Assembly: GCA_013334755.1 (NCBI GenBank)
Contig: JAAXWX010000010.1
Location: 4,353 to 48,743 of the forward strand
Reading direction: 5' to 3'
Length of the DNA: 44,391 bases
Source: Chlorobiaceae bacterium
Lineage (GTDB): Bacteria > Bacteroidota > Chlorobiia > Chlorobiales > Chlorobiaceae
Shown here in pieces: positions 14,599 through 23,949 of the stretch. Made by a program: the position numbers and the translations under genes. Numbering within the stretch: position 1 is the stretch's first letter; every line of letters starts with the position of its first letter. The notes beneath the pieces are model-generated. The model was not told where the DNA came from and ran no database searches. It was given only the letters and a program-made list of their open reading frames with translations.

Positions 14599-15003
14599 AT
14601 GAAGTTGACGACCTTTCTGAGATATATCTGGGCCTTTCCCAACACCGTAATCGGATTACTGTTGCTTCTTCCTTCGCTGTTTTCGGGCGGCAGGGTGAGG
14701 CGCGTGCAGGGTGTGCTGGAAATCACCGGCAGGGCTCCTGCCTGGGTGCTTCAGCATATTCCTTTCAGCGAACCCGTCACCGCGCTGACCCTTGGTCATG
14801 TTGTACTCGGAGCAGATGAAGAAACGCTTGAATGGTGGCGAAGCCATGAGTTGATGCATGTACGGCAGTATGAACGTTGGGGCCCTTTTTTCATTCCCGC
14901 ATATTTTTTCAGTTCATTTGCCGCCCATCTTAAAGGCAAGGACAGTTATCTCGACAACCGGTTTGAAGCTGAAGCGTTTTTCCAGCAACGGAAGGTTACA
15001 TGA
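14599..15003 (+). CDS. Small membrane protein with HExxH motif
   Basis: A 134-residue protein with one strong N-terminal membrane segment (about 12-29) and a second weaker one around 97-108. Between them lies HELMHVRQYERWGPFF with His83-Glu84-x-x-His87, the zinc-peptidase signature, and Glu123 in NRFEAEA could be the third zinc ligand, as in gluzincins. This suggests a minimal membrane metallopeptidase, but the protein is far shorter than M48 or M56 enzymes and activity is not established. No clear ribosome binding site. It lies 135 bases before the ABC exporter genes in the same direction. Confidence 0.65.
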   Translation: MKLTTFLRYIWAFPNTVIGLLLLLPSLFSGGRVRRVQGVLEITGRAPAWVLQHIPFSEPVTALTLGHVVLGADEETLEWWRSHELMHVRQYERWGPFFIPAYFFSSFAAHLKGKDSYLDNRFEAEAFFQQRKVT

Positions 15004-15102
15004 AAAGATAAGATGAATTTGAAAATAGGGTTACTTCAATGTCACTGTTGTTTTTTCAATTACAGAAGAGAAAATTCCAAACGGTTTTGCTCCCTTTTTT
15101 TT

Positions 15103-15205
15103 GTGCTAATAGTCAACAACATCTCCTATTAATGTAATGTGCAAATGGAAAATCCTGATGTGCTTGACTCTTTTGTTGACGTAAGTGCTGATAGTCAACA
15201 ACGTC
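15103..15205. repeat. Short direct repeat flanking the ABC gene start
   Basis: A 21-base sequence at 15103-15123 recurs at 15185-15205 with two A/G differences (core GTGCTRATAGTCAACAAC). The copies are 82 bases apart; the first is in the leader and the second falls within the proposed N-terminal extension of the ABC protein. Confidence 0.7.
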
Positions 15206-15915
15206 CCTCTGGTGAGGTGGTACTCAGGATCAGCGACCTGTCGAAATTCTATATGATGGGGGAGGTGCGGGTTGATGCGCTGAAGCATATTTCCCTTGAA
15301 TTTCATGCAGGTGAACTTGCGGTGTTGCTGGGGGCTTCCGGAAGTGGTAAATCAACCCTGCTCAATATTATCGGTGGTCTTGATGTGCCCTCGTCTGGCA
15401 AACTCTTTTTTCATGGCCGCGAGATTACTGCCGCCACAGAGGCGGAACTGACGGCTTATCGTCGTCGCTCGATCGGTTTTGTGTTCCAGTTTTATAATCT
15501 GATTTCAAGCCTGTCGGCGCTTGAAAATGTTCAGCTTGTAACCGAGATTGCCGATAATCCCATGCCAGCGGAGGAGGCGCTCAGGCTTGTTGATCTTGGC
15601 AATCGTCTGAACCATTTTCCGGCACAGCTTTCCGGTGGTGAGCAGCAGCGGGTGGCGATAGCGAGGGCGGTAGCGAAGCGGCCAGAACTGCTGCTCTGTG
15701 ATGAACCTACGGGGGCGCTTGATTTCCAGACGGGAAAATTGGTGCTCGATGTGATCGAAAAAGTAAATCGTGAACTGGGTACGACCACACTTGTTATCAC
15801 CCATAATGCTTCAATTGCGGGGATGGCCGACAGGGTTGTACGTCTGAGGAGCGGAGAGCTCTCCGAGGACAGGAGAAATCTTACCCGGATGTCGCCGTCG
15901 GAACTGGTCTGGTAA
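15145..15915 (+). CDS. ABC transporter ATP-binding protein (LolD/MacB type)
   Basis: A 256-residue cytoplasmic ATPase driving the FtsX-type permease encoded 8 bases downstream. Motifs: Walker [10 protein letters not shown] (63-71), Q-loop QFYN, signature LSGGEQQ, Walker [13 protein letters not shown] and switch His in VITHN. The first 25 residues before [12 protein letters not shown] are not part of the ABC fold and include the translated copy of a direct repeat, so a later GTG start near 15220 is possible; a GTG at 15139 is also in frame. Together with the permease and the HlyD-like protein it forms an efflux or lipoprotein-handling system; substrate unknown. No TolC-like gene is nearby. Confidence 0.9.
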   Translation: MENPDVLDSFVDVSADSQQRPSGEVVLRISDLSKFYMMGEVRVDALKHISLEFHAGELAVLLGASGSGKSTLLNIIGGLDVPSSGKLFFHGREITAATEAELTAYRRRSIGFVFQFYNLISSLSALENVQLVTEIADNPMPAEEALRLVDLGNRLNHFPAQLSGGEQQRVAIARAVAKRPELLLCDEPTGALDFQTGKLVLDVIEKVNRELGTTTLVITHNASIAGMADRVVRLRSGELSEDRRNLTRMSPSELVW

Positions 15916-15923
15916 AGAATCAG

Positions 15924-18287
15924 ATGAAGCCACTTCAGAGAAAGCTGCTGCGCGAACTGCTGCACCTCAAAGGCCAGATGCTTGCCGTTGCTGCTGTTGT
16001 AGCTTGCGGAATTTCGGTATTTGTCTCCATGAGCAGCGTGAAATATTCCCTTGAGGCTTCGAGGCAACGCTATTACAACAGGTTCCGCTTTGCAGATGTT
16101 TTTGTACAGGTCAAGCGTGCACCGGAATTTTATCGCGAAACGGTGAGCCGTATTCCGGGGGTGGCATCAGTCAGTACTCGTCTTATTGCCGATGTTACCC
16201 TTGATGTTCCGGGACTTGATGAACCGGCCACCGGCAGACTGGTATCGATTCCCGAGTACCGGACGCCGGTTCTGAATGATCTTTTTCTGAAAAAGGGGCG
16301 ATATATCGAGCCGGGCAAACCTGATGAGGTGATTGCCAGCAAACCCTTTCTTGAAGCCAACCACCTTGTTCCTGGTGACCGAATCAGCGCGGTGATCAAT
16401 GGTCGAAAACGGGATTTGCTTATTGTCGGCATGGGGCTCTCACCGGAGTATATCTATGAGGTACAGCCCGGATCGTTTTTCCCCGACAAACGCCGCTTTG
16501 GAGTTTTCTGGATGAGCCGGAGGGCGCTTGAGTCAGCAGTCGATATGAGCGGAGCTTTTAATGATCTTTCGCTGACGCTGGCTCACGGAGCTTCGGAAAA
16601 AGATGTCATCATGAAGCTCGACAACCTCTTCAAACGCTACGGTTCGCTTGGTGCTTATGGCCGCAGCGAGCAGCTTTCCGACCGTTTTATTGTCGATGAG
16701 ATCAAGCAGGTCGGAATCCAGATTACCTTTCTTCCGCTTGTTTTCCTTGCCGTAGCGGTCTTTCTGCTCAATATTGTGCTTCGGCGGATTGTGGCAACCC
16801 AGAGGGACCAGATCGCCGTCCTCAAGGCAATTGGATACTCCAATGAGGATGTCGGGCTGCACTATCTGGGCTTTGCCATGATCCCCACAGCATTTGGCGC
16901 GGTTATGGGTACACTGCTCGGTGCATGGCTTGGCAGGGAACTGATGAACATCTACGGTGAATTCTATAATTTTTCCGAGCTGGTCTATTACTTCCGATTT
17001 GAGGATGTTGCCCTTTCAGTTCTTTTGAGTTTTGCTGCCGCCATGTTCGGAGCACTCGGAGCTGTCAGGAAAGCTGTGCTCCTCCCTCCGGCTGAAGCGA
17101 TGCGCCCGGATTCTCCGGTGCTCTATAAACCAGGCATTTTTGATCGTGAGTCTCTGCGTAAAAAAATCCCTGTACCTGTCAGGATTATTGTGCGCAATCT
17201 GGAACGGCGGCCGTTGAAAGCAGCTCTTTCGGTGCTGATGATCTCGCTTGCTGTCGCTATTCTGATTGCGGGCCGTTATACCTATGACTCGGTTGACAGG
17301 ATGGTACAGGTCGAGTTCAGCGAAAAACATCGTGAGGATGTTACGGTTATCTTCAATAACCCGATGCCTCCCTCGGTACGTTTTAATATTGCTTCGCTTG
17401 ATGGGGTGCTCGCACATGAATTCTATCGTGAAGAGCCTGTCAGGATGAGTTTTGGACACCGTGCCCGACGTCAGTCGATCAAGGGAATGGACTCAGCAGA
17501 GGGACTGCAGCGGCTGGTTGACAAGTCAAGCCGTCAGTTCAGTCTGCCTCCTGACGGAATTGTTTTGACCTCTACGCTTGCGAAGATTCTTGGTGTCAGG
17601 CCCGGCGACAGGCTGCAAATTGATTTTCTGCAGGGCCGGCAGCGTCATGGAGAGCTTTTTGTCAGCAGTACCATTGATGAAATCCTCGGTCTCTCGGCCT
17701 ATATGGATATTGGTGCACTGAACCGTCTTGCGGGAGATGGAGGAGCACTTAATGCAGCATATCTGCGACTCGATCAGGCAAAAGCAGGAAAGCTGTATAC
17801 GACCTTCAAGAAGATGCCGGGAGTTGCCGGCATCATGATGCTGAAGGCGATGAAAGAGAGTTTTGATGAGCTGATTGCGCAGAGCATGACCACATCGACT
17901 GTCATTCTGACCTCTTTTGCCTGTATACTTGCTTTTGCTGTGGTGTATAACGGGGCGCGTATCTCTCTTTCCGAGCGGGCACGCGAACTCACAAGCCTCC
18001 GGGTACTTGGTATGACAAGAGCGGAAATTTCCTTTATTTTACTTGGCGAACAGGCCATGCTTACCATTACGGCTATCCCGGTAGGATTCATGATCGGTAT
18101 CGGACTTTCTGCACTGCTTGCGCGTGCTCTCAGTTCGGAGCTCTACCGCTTGCCCCTGGTGTTCAGTGCCTTTAACTTTCTTTTTGCCTTTGTGGTTATT
18201 GTTCTTGTCTCGGGTGTATCAGCTCTTTTGGTCAGAAAGCGCCTTACAGGCCTTGATCTTGTCGAGGTTTTAAAAACTAGGGAATAG
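15924..18287 (+). CDS. FtsX-like ABC permease with two FtsX domains
   Basis: A 787-residue inner-membrane permease. One helix at about 18-38 is followed by a large periplasmic MacB-like domain, then an FtsX domain with helices around 270-385; a second set follows (helix about 428-448, another periplasmic domain, FtsX helices about 650-780). Two FtsX domains in one chain means a single protein can supply both halves of the membrane part. Such permeases act mechanically on periplasmic substrates (lipoproteins, peptides, lipids). It is flanked by its ATPase and, 3 bases after its stop, the membrane fusion protein. Confidence 0.9.
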   Translation: MKPLQRKLLRELLHLKGQMLAVAAVVACGISVFVSMSSVKYSLEASRQRYYNRFRFADVFVQVKRAPEFYRETVSRIPGVASVSTRLIADVTLDVPGLDEPATGRLVSIPEYRTPVLNDLFLKKGRYIEPGKPDEVIASKPFLEANHLVPGDRISAVINGRKRDLLIVGMGLSPEYIYEVQPGSFFPDKRRFGVFWMSRRALESAVDMSGAFNDLSLTLAHGASEKDVIMKLDNLFKRYGSLGAYGRSEQLSDRFIVDEIKQVGIQITFLPLVFLAVAVFLLNIVLRRIVATQRDQIAVLKAIGYSNEDVGLHYLGFAMIPTAFGAVMGTLLGAWLGRELMNIYGEFYNFSELVYYFRFEDVALSVLLSFAAAMFGALGAVRKAVLLPPAEAMRPDSPVLYKPGIFDRESLRKKIPVPVRIIVRNLERRPLKAALSVLMISLAVAILIAGRYTYDSVDRMVQVEFSEKHREDVTVIFNNPMPPSVRFNIASLDGVLAHEFYREEPVRMSFGHRARRQSIKGMDSAEGLQRLVDKSSRQFSLPPDGIVLTSTLAKILGVRPGDRLQIDFLQGRQRHGELFVSSTIDEILGLSAYMDIGALNRLAGDGGALNAAYLRLDQAKAGKLYTTFKKMPGVAGIMMLKAMKESFDELIAQSMTTSTVILTSFACILAFAVVYNGARISLSERARELTSLRVLGMTRAEISFILLGEQAMLTITAIPVGFMIGIGLSALLARALSSELYRLPLVFSAFNFLFAFVVIVLVSGVSALLVRKRLTGLDLVEVLKTRE

Positions 18288-18290
18288 ATT

Positions 18291-19454
18291 ATGGTACTTT
18301 CCAAAACACAGCGCATTGCAGGACTATCCGTCGCGGTGGCTGCACTTATCCTTTTTTTTGTTTTCCGGCCATCTCCGCTTCCCGTTGATTCAGGAGTGGT
18401 CAGGCGGGGTCCTCTGCAGGTAACGCTTGAAGGTGAGGGTGTGACACGAGTGAATGACCGGTATGTTGTTGCAGCACCGGTAAGCGGAAAACTTGTGAGA
18501 GTGGAACTGGAAGAGGGGGACAGTGTCCGGAAAGGAAATGTGGTGGCAGCACTGCTTCCTCCTGAACTTGATACCCGCGAATATCGTGAAGCCTCTTCCA
18601 GGGCAGGATCAGCCCGGGCAGCTCTTGACGAAGCTATTGCACGGCAACGCAGGGTAATGCTCACACTTGCGCAGGCTGAGCGTCGTTACGGTCGTTATCG
18701 GAATCTGTACAGGGAAGGAGCTGTTTCAAAGGAGACATATGAACTTGCAGAGAACGAGGCTCAGACGCTGCGGAAAGAGGGCGAAGCTGCCCGTTCAGGG
18801 GTTGAGGCTGCCCGCTTTAACTTTGGGGCGGTTCAGGCACTTGTTGACCGTCAGGTAGCAGGTAAGCCTGTGAACGTTCTTTCTCCGGTTGACGGAAGGG
18901 TGCTCCGGATCCATGAAAAAAGTGAACGGGTGGTGATTGCCGGTTCACCGCTTGTCGACATCGGCGATCCTTCGGCGATTGAAATTGTTATCGACGTACT
19001 CTCTTCTGATGCTATCAGGGTAAAGCCTGGAAACAGAGTGGTAATCATGGACTGGGGAGGCGACAAGGAGCTGCAGGGTATAGTGAAAACTGTCGGACCA
19101 GCGGCTTTTACCAAAACCTCGGCACTTGGCATTGAAGAGAAACGGGTGAACATCGTAGCTGTTCTCAGCAAGGATGAACCGCTTCTTGGTGATAATTTCC
19201 GCGTTCAGGCAAGCATTGTGCTCCGTGAAGCGGCCGATGTGCTTCAGGTTCCGGTCAGCAGTCTTTTCAGGGGAAAAGATGGGTGGCATCTTTTTGTCAT
19301 TGAAGATGGAAAAGCGGTAGACAAGGCTGTGTCGATCGGCATGAGAGGTACCTTGCAGGCGCAGGTGCTCGCAGGGCTCAGGAAGGGGCAGAAGGTTGTG
19401 GTGCACCCTACCAACGAACTAAAGGATGGCATGTCGGTAAAGACTCAGGAATAG
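18291..19454 (+). CDS. HlyD-type membrane fusion (periplasmic adaptor) protein
   Basis: A 387-residue periplasmic adaptor with one N-terminal anchor (about 9-24). It has the split lipoyl domain typical of the family: VSGKLVRVELEEGDSVRKG in the first half and SPVDGRVLRIHEKSE in the second, separated by a long Arg/Glu/Ala-rich alpha-hairpin (about 90-190), then beta-barrel and membrane-proximal domains (FRVQASIVL..VPVSSLF). It should link the ABC permease to an outer-membrane channel encoded elsewhere. It is the last gene of the three-gene unit. Confidence 0.88.
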   Translation: MVLSKTQRIAGLSVAVAALILFFVFRPSPLPVDSGVVRRGPLQVTLEGEGVTRVNDRYVVAAPVSGKLVRVELEEGDSVRKGNVVAALLPPELDTREYREASSRAGSARAALDEAIARQRRVMLTLAQAERRYGRYRNLYREGAVSKETYELAENEAQTLRKEGEAARSGVEAARFNFGAVQALVDRQVAGKPVNVLSPVDGRVLRIHEKSERVVIAGSPLVDIGDPSAIEIVIDVLSSDAIRVKPGNRVVIMDWGGDKELQGIVKTVGPAAFTKTSALGIEEKRVNIVAVLSKDEPLLGDNFRVQASIVLREAADVLQVPVSSLFRGKDGWHLFVIEDGKAVDKAVSIGMRGTLQAQVLAGLRKGQKVVVHPTNELKDGMSVKTQE

Positions 19455-19520
19455 CGTTTTGAAGGGAATACATCTACCGGTACCTCTGACGATTCAAAAG
19501 AGCTGTTGCAGTTTCAAACG

Positions 19521-19543
19521 TAAGGAGTAACTTTATCTCCTTA
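19521..19543 (+). promoter_or_regulatory. Hairpin pairing the ribosome binding site with the start region
   Basis: TAAGGAG (19521-19527) and CTCCTTA (19537-19543) form a perfect 7-bp inverted repeat with a 9-base loop; the last A is the first base of the ATG. The only good ribosome binding site of the downstream flavoprotein gene is therefore within a stem and is 16 bases from the ATG, more than usual. A translational switch is possible but unproven. Confidence 0.45.
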
Positions 19544-20904
19544 TGAGCAAAAATGAAACAACAGCAGGTGATAGCGAAAAAACAGGCATTCGGCATTCGA
19601 CGATTCTTGTTATTGGCGGCGGTGCGGCGGGAATGGCTGCGGTCATTGCTGCGCGGCGAAGCACAAAAGCTTCCGGCGAGCCCTGTTCCATAACACTTCT
19701 TGAGCGGAATCCTCGTCCTGGAACTAAAATCAGAATATCAGGGGGCGGTAAATGTAATGTGACTCACCGGGGTACTCCGGCTGAGCTGCTTGAACTGGGT
19801 TTTCTGAGACGCAATGAAAAGCGTTTTTTGCGTCACGCTCTGTACAGCTTTTCAAACACTGATCTTCTTGCCCTTTTGCGTTCGAAGGGTATTGAGACCG
19901 AAGAACGGGCTGACGGGAAAGTTTTTCCAGCCAGCGGGGACGCTGCATCGATTGCCCGCTCGTTTGAGGGGCTGCTGAAAGAGTCAAGGGTTCAGCAACA
20001 CTATTCCTGCAGGGTTCAGAGTGTTGTACGAAACGGGGAACTCTTTGTTGTGACAACTGGGGATGAGGTGTTCACAACCGAATGTCTTGTTCTGGCAACC
20101 GGAGGTGTCTCCTACTCCAAAACAGGCACAACAGGCGACGGCCTTGTTATTGCCCGTTCGCTTGGCCACTCAATCATAAAGCCATCGGCGGCGCTGGCTC
20201 CGCTCTATACCATCAAGTCTCCACCAGCCTCTCTTTCAGGACTGGCGCTCCGTTCAATAAGCCTGGTTGCGGCTGCCGGCTGCCGGAGTGTTGAGCGACG
20301 TGGCGATCTGCTCTTTACGCACCGGGGCTTCAGTGGCCCTGCTGCACTCTCGCTTTCACGTGATGTAGCTGAGCTGATGGGTGAGTGCGGGAATTGTACT
20401 CTTTTTGCCAATCTCTTTCCTGAACAGAGCTTTGTTGAGCTTGAAGCAGAGTTTTTGCAGCAGGCCCGCAGGAATGGCGCTCAAATGGTACGCAAATTCC
20501 TCCAGGTATGCCCGATCGCTCCACCGAACGGTTCAATACAAGTGGCGCCTCATGGTACGCTTCCTTCCGCTCTTGTACCCTTTATCATGCGTCATGCAGG
20601 CCTTGAGAACGATCTAAACTGGGGCGGACTTCCGAGGGAGAAACGGCAATTACTGATCTCTGTGCTCAAGCGCTTTCCTCTCGGCAGTGTGCGTGAAGTT
20701 CCGATTGATCAGGGCGAAATTTCTGCCGGGGGTGTTTCCCTTGTTGAGGTTAATCCGAAAACCATGTGCTCAAGGATTGTCCCCAGACTTTTTATCTGCG
20801 GCGAGCTCCTTGACTACGCCGGTGAGATTGGCGGCTTTAACCTTCAGGCAGCTTTTTCCACTGGCTGGATGGCTGGAGTCAGTGCGGTTCAGTCTATAGC
20901 ATGA
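19543..20904 (+). CDS. HI0933-family FAD-dependent oxidoreductase (YhiN/BaiN type)
   Basis: A 453-residue flavoprotein. An N-terminal Rossmann FAD site (VIGGGAAGMAA, about 23-33), RPGTKIRISGGGKCNVTH (about 58-75), LATGGVSYSKTGTTGDG and C-terminal ICGELLDYAGEIGGFNLQAAFSTG are the hallmarks of this family. Its members are widespread NAD(P)/FAD enzymes, with few characterised; BaiN is a bile-acid reductase. Role here unknown. The first 20 residues are a polar extension before the FAD fold. It is not clearly in an operon: 88 bases separate it from the efflux genes and a terminator follows. Confidence 0.88.
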   Translation: MSKNETTAGDSEKTGIRHSTILVIGGGAAGMAAVIAARRSTKASGEPCSITLLERNPRPGTKIRISGGGKCNVTHRGTPAELLELGFLRRNEKRFLRHALYSFSNTDLLALLRSKGIETEERADGKVFPASGDAASIARSFEGLLKESRVQQHYSCRVQSVVRNGELFVVTTGDEVFTTECLVLATGGVSYSKTGTTGDGLVIARSLGHSIIKPSAALAPLYTIKSPPASLSGLALRSISLVAAAGCRSVERRGDLLFTHRGFSGPAALSLSRDVAELMGECGNCTLFANLFPEQSFVELEAEFLQQARRNGAQMVRKFLQVCPIAPPNGSIQVAPHGTLPSALVPFIMRHAGLENDLNWGGLPREKRQLLISVLKRFPLGSVREVPIDQGEISAGGVSLVEVNPKTMCSRIVPRLFICGELLDYAGEIGGFNLQAAFSTGWMAGVSAVQSIA

Positions 20905-20934
20905 AAGAGGGGATCAGCACCTGATACAAAAAAG

Positions 20935-20981
20935 AAAGCGCTGAGTTCTCTATATGTCTTTCAAGAGGAACCCAGCACTTT
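20935..20981 (-). terminator. Intrinsic terminator between convergent genes
   Basis: AAAGCGCTGAGTTCTC (20935-20950) pairs with GAGGAACCCAGCACTTT (20965-20981) with G-T pairs and a single bulge. On the minus strand the stem is followed by CTTTCTTTTTTG, so it serves the repeat-protein gene ending at 21003; it may also stop plus-strand transcripts. Confidence 0.75.
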
Positions 20982-21002
20982 CAGCTTATCACACACGATC
21001 CT

Positions 21003-21935
21003 TTAAGAGCAGGAATAAGCAGGCTCTTTTGTTGCAGCATCCATCACTCGCACTTCAAACCGGTATTCTTTGATGTCGAAGGAGAATTTCGGATTGTCGT
21101 GAAACATGACACGTTTTTTTTCAAAGCGAACTTTCATTGGAACACTTACCTTTCGCTCATCACCACAGACGTTGTTTTTTACTCCCGGATGGAAAAGCTC
21201 TCCCTTTTCCTCAGATATAGATACATGGACTGCATGGTCTACCGTACTGAGTGCCTCTATGGAGCCATCCTCTGCAAGCTGTACTGAGTTTATATCACCG
21301 TGAATCCCGTTCGGCTCGTTGTCGTAGGAGGTAATTATTCCGATCGGAGTAAGAATGTCAATTTTTTTGAGCGGTTCAAAGGATCGGATTGCTCCTGATT
21401 CATAGAATGCCAATCCTTTTCTCACCGTGATTTCACCCATCGGGGTCTCAACTGTGAGGGTCTGGCCAGGCCAGAGGGTGATGCTTTTCAGAGCACCGCT
21501 TTCGTAAAACTGCAGGCCAATAACCTTTGCGGAAAGGTTTCCTGCCGGTGAACTGAAGGTCAGGGTATCAGCAAGGGCGAACTCGTTCTTCCATGACCAG
21601 AAGCCGCTCAATTTTCCGTCAAGCGGAAAGATTCGTTTTATGCTGCCGTTTTTATGAAAGGTAACCAGTTCTGCAGGTATGGCTCCGACCGGCGTATCAA
21701 GCATGGTTTGCGATTGCAGGGCAATCGATTTCAGCGCACCATCCTTGTAGAAGTACATCGGTTTAACAGAGCGACGTCCCATATCTTCCGCTTCGTATTG
21801 AGGCACAAGGATTCCGTAAGGGGTGGTCAGGGTATTGTGCCGGGTGACAAGACAGCCATCAGTTTTTCCGTTTGAATAGAGTGTTCGGAACTCTACACCC
21901 GAAAGCTCGCCGTATATGGTATTGATCGTGGTCAT
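21003..21935 (-). CDS. TPxG / FYxxGaLKS repeat protein (MORN-like)
   Basis: A 310-residue protein, apparently cytoplasmic, built on about five repeats of 30-45 residues. Each unit has a TPxGxI strand (TPYGILVP, TPVGAIPA, SPAGNLSA, TPMGEITV, TPIGIITS), then most carry FYxxGalKSI (62-71, 93-102, 143-152, 177-186). The second motif resembles MORN-type beta-hairpins. Similar repeat proteins occur in anaerobes such as Clostridia without assigned function. ATG at 21935 is chosen over an upstream start at 21974 because GAGAG precedes it. The C terminus ends with YSCS. Single gene with its own terminator. Confidence 0.75.
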   Translation of the reverse strand: MTTINTIYGELSGVEFRTLYSNGKTDGCLVTRHNTLTTPYGILVPQYEAEDMGRRSVKPMYFYKDGALKSIALQSQTMLDTPVGAIPAELVTFHKNGSIKRIFPLDGKLSGFWSWKNEFALADTLTFSSPAGNLSAKVIGLQFYESGALKSITLWPGQTLTVETPMGEITVRKGLAFYESGAIRSFEPLKKIDILTPIGIITSYDNEPNGIHGDINSVQLAEDGSIEALSTVDHAVHVSISEEKGELFHPGVKNNVCGDERKVSVPMKVRFEKKRVMFHDNPKFSFDIKEYRFEVRVMDAATKEPAYSCS

Positions 21936-22316
21936 GATCTCTCTTTTTGTGTTATGTCTCCTGGCTCTTCTCATTTTCCCTGTCTATTATAAGCAAGTAT
22001 CAGGCCACAATGTTTGGAAGTATTGTAACTAATAATTATAAAACAAGTTGTCAGTATCTATTATCAATAGGAAGTCATGAAAATGAGGACAAAATGGTAG
22101 GAACCATATGGCGATCTACATTATGGTAGAAAATCTTGTAACAATCATGGTTCGTTAAAAGCGGAATCAAAAATAATTGTTTTTTTAAAGCTGTGCCCTT
22201 CTTTGCTGATCATTATATTCCGGACTTCCGGGTTTAAGCTGCTTCAGGGTAGTACAAGGTTTATTCCGTAAAGTCCAGTTTTATACACAGTTTTTTATTT
22301 TACAAGGTTGTTAAAG
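21936..22316. other. Divergent intergenic region upstream of cobU
   Basis: About 380 AT-rich bases between the divergent repeat-protein gene and cobU. Because cob genes often have a cobalamin riboswitch, I looked for a B12 box and did not find one. A near-palindrome CCGGACTTCCGG (22220-22231) lies about 85 bases before cobU; its meaning is unknown. No gene is convincing here. Confidence 0.5.
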
Positions 22317-22838
22317 ATGCCTAACATTTATTTTTTGACCGGTGGGGCACGGAGTGGTAAAAGTTCATTTGCTTTGCAGCTTGCCGTACCTTATAAGAAA
22401 AGGGTCTTTCTGGCTACTGCTGAACCCTTTGATGAGGAGATGCAGTGCCGAATCAGCAAGCACAGAGAAGAGCGGGCTGGAGAGTTCATAACGATTGAAG
22501 AACCAGTATCACTTGATCGTGCACTAAGGGAACTACCGCAAGGCACGGACGTGGTACTGCTCGACTGCCTTACAGTCTGGGCCGGAAACCTTATGCATTA
22601 TGCCGGAACAAATGGGGAAGGGGAGATCGAAAAACGGATTGAACTTTTTCTTGACGTATTGATCTGCCCGCCATGCGATATTATTCTTGTTTCCAATGAG
22701 GTCGGGATGGGAATTGTGCCGGAAAATGCCATGGCCAGGAAGTTCCGCGATGTCGCCGGAATCATCAACCAGCGGGTTGCCTCATTGGCTACGGAGGCCT
22801 GGCTGCTTTGCAGCGGTCTGCCGCTTCGATTAAAATAG
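22317..22838 (+). CDS. cobU: Adenosylcobinamide kinase / adenosylcobinamide-phosphate guanylyltransferase
   Basis: A 173-residue bifunctional enzyme of cobalamin assembly: it phosphorylates adenosylcobinamide and adds GMP to give AdoCbi-GDP. Seen: P-loop GGARSGKSS near the N terminus, a His in RISKHREER at the place of the guanylylated His, DCLTVWAGNL, and VSNEVGMGIVPENAMARKFRDV, all typical of CobU/CobP. ATG at 22317 with AAGG nine bases upstream is preferred over a TTG at 22308. First gene of cobU-cobT-cobS. Confidence 0.93.
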   Translation: MPNIYFLTGGARSGKSSFALQLAVPYKKRVFLATAEPFDEEMQCRISKHREERAGEFITIEEPVSLDRALRELPQGTDVVLLDCLTVWAGNLMHYAGTNGEGEIEKRIELFLDVLICPPCDIILVSNEVGMGIVPENAMARKFRDVAGIINQRVASLATEAWLLCSGLPLRLK

Positions 22839-22881
22839 ATTTGTGGAGTAACCTATAACATATATTGAGAGTACCATAATT

Positions 22882-23946
22882 ATGCATGAAGAGTTGCAGC
22901 AACTTCTGGATTGTATCAAGCCTGCCTCCCATTCGCTCAGCAATGCTGCGCAGGCCCATCTTGATGATCTGACCAAGCCGCAGGGGAGTCTCGGACGACT
23001 TGAGGAGATTGCCCTTAAATTTGTTCTGGCGACCGGCAATCTTGAGCCGGTTCTTTCAAAAAAGAAAATCTGCTGTTTTGCCGCCGATCATGGTGTGGCT
23101 GCTGAAGGGGTCTCGGCATATCCCTCAGAAGTGACCCCCCAGATGGTTTATAACATGCTCAATGGTGGTGCTGCCATCAATGTGCTGACGCGTCATGCGG
23201 GAATTGACCTTGATGTTGTGGATATGGGTGTCAGGCATGATTTTCCTGATTTGGCCGGGCTCATCAAAAGGAAAGTGCGTCATGGGAGTGCCAATATCGC
23301 TGAAGGAGCAGCCATGAGCGAAGCGGATGCATTACAGGCATTGCTTTGCGGGGCTGAGCTGGCGACTGAAGCATATGAGTCGGGATACCATATCCTTGGA
23401 ACCGGGGAGATGGGGATTGCCAATACCTCCTCGGCAACAGCACTATATGCTGTTCTGCTTGATGTGCCGGTTGAGAGCATCACCGGGAGGGGTACGGGTA
23501 TTGATGATGAGCGGTTGAGCCATAAAATCTCGGTTATCAAACGCGCACTTGAAGTCAATGCTTCCCGATTTTCAACTCCGTTCTCAGCACTTGCCGCACT
23601 TGGCGGATTCGAAATTGCAGCCATAACGGGATTTATTCTCGGAGCAGCCGCGCTCCGGGTTCCTGTTGTAGTCGATGGCTTTATCTCCTCTGCGGCAGCT
23701 GTCGTGGCACTCAAACTCTGTCAGACAGTTGATGACTTTCTCTTTTTCAGTCATCTCTCCCATGAAAAAGGGCACAGGGAAGTCATGCAGAAACTTGGTG
23801 CCAAGCCGATTCTTGATCTTGATCTTCGTCTTGGTGAGGGAACAGGTGCAGCAATCGCCATGCAGCTTATTGATGGGTCAGTGAAAATCTACAATAAAAT
23901 GGCAACCTTCAGTTCAGCAAGGGTCAGTGAAAAAAGTGAGGATTAA
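22882..23946 (+). CDS. cobT: Nicotinate-nucleotide-dimethylbenzimidazole phosphoribosyltransferase
   Basis: A 354-residue cytoplasmic enzyme that makes the alpha-ribazole phosphate lower ligand from nicotinate mononucleotide and a benzimidazole base. Family motifs: [53 protein letters not shown] and the C-terminal [10 protein letters not shown] containing the catalytic Glu. Full length. It starts 43 bases after cobU and ends 3 bases before cobS. CobT product joins AdoCbi-GDP from CobU in the CobS reaction, so the three adjacent genes complete the nucleotide loop. Confidence 0.95.
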   Translation: MHEELQQLLDCIKPASHSLSNAAQAHLDDLTKPQGSLGRLEEIALKFVLATGNLEPVLSKKKICCFAADHGVAAEGVSAYPSEVTPQMVYNMLNGGAAINVLTRHAGIDLDVVDMGVRHDFPDLAGLIKRKVRHGSANIAEGAAMSEADALQALLCGAELATEAYESGYHILGTGEMGIANTSSATALYAVLLDVPVESITGRGTGIDDERLSHKISVIKRALEVNASRFSTPFSALAALGGFEIAAITGFILGAAALRVPVVVDGFISSAAAVVALKLCQTVDDFLFFSHLSHEKGHREVMQKLGAKPILDLDLRLGEGTGAAIAMQLIDGSVKIYNKMATFSSARVSEKSED

Positions 23947-23949
23947 GGT

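Noticed and set aside
21936-22316. Cobalamin riboswitch upstream of cobUTS
   Set aside because: No recognisable B12 box and no matching stem pattern.
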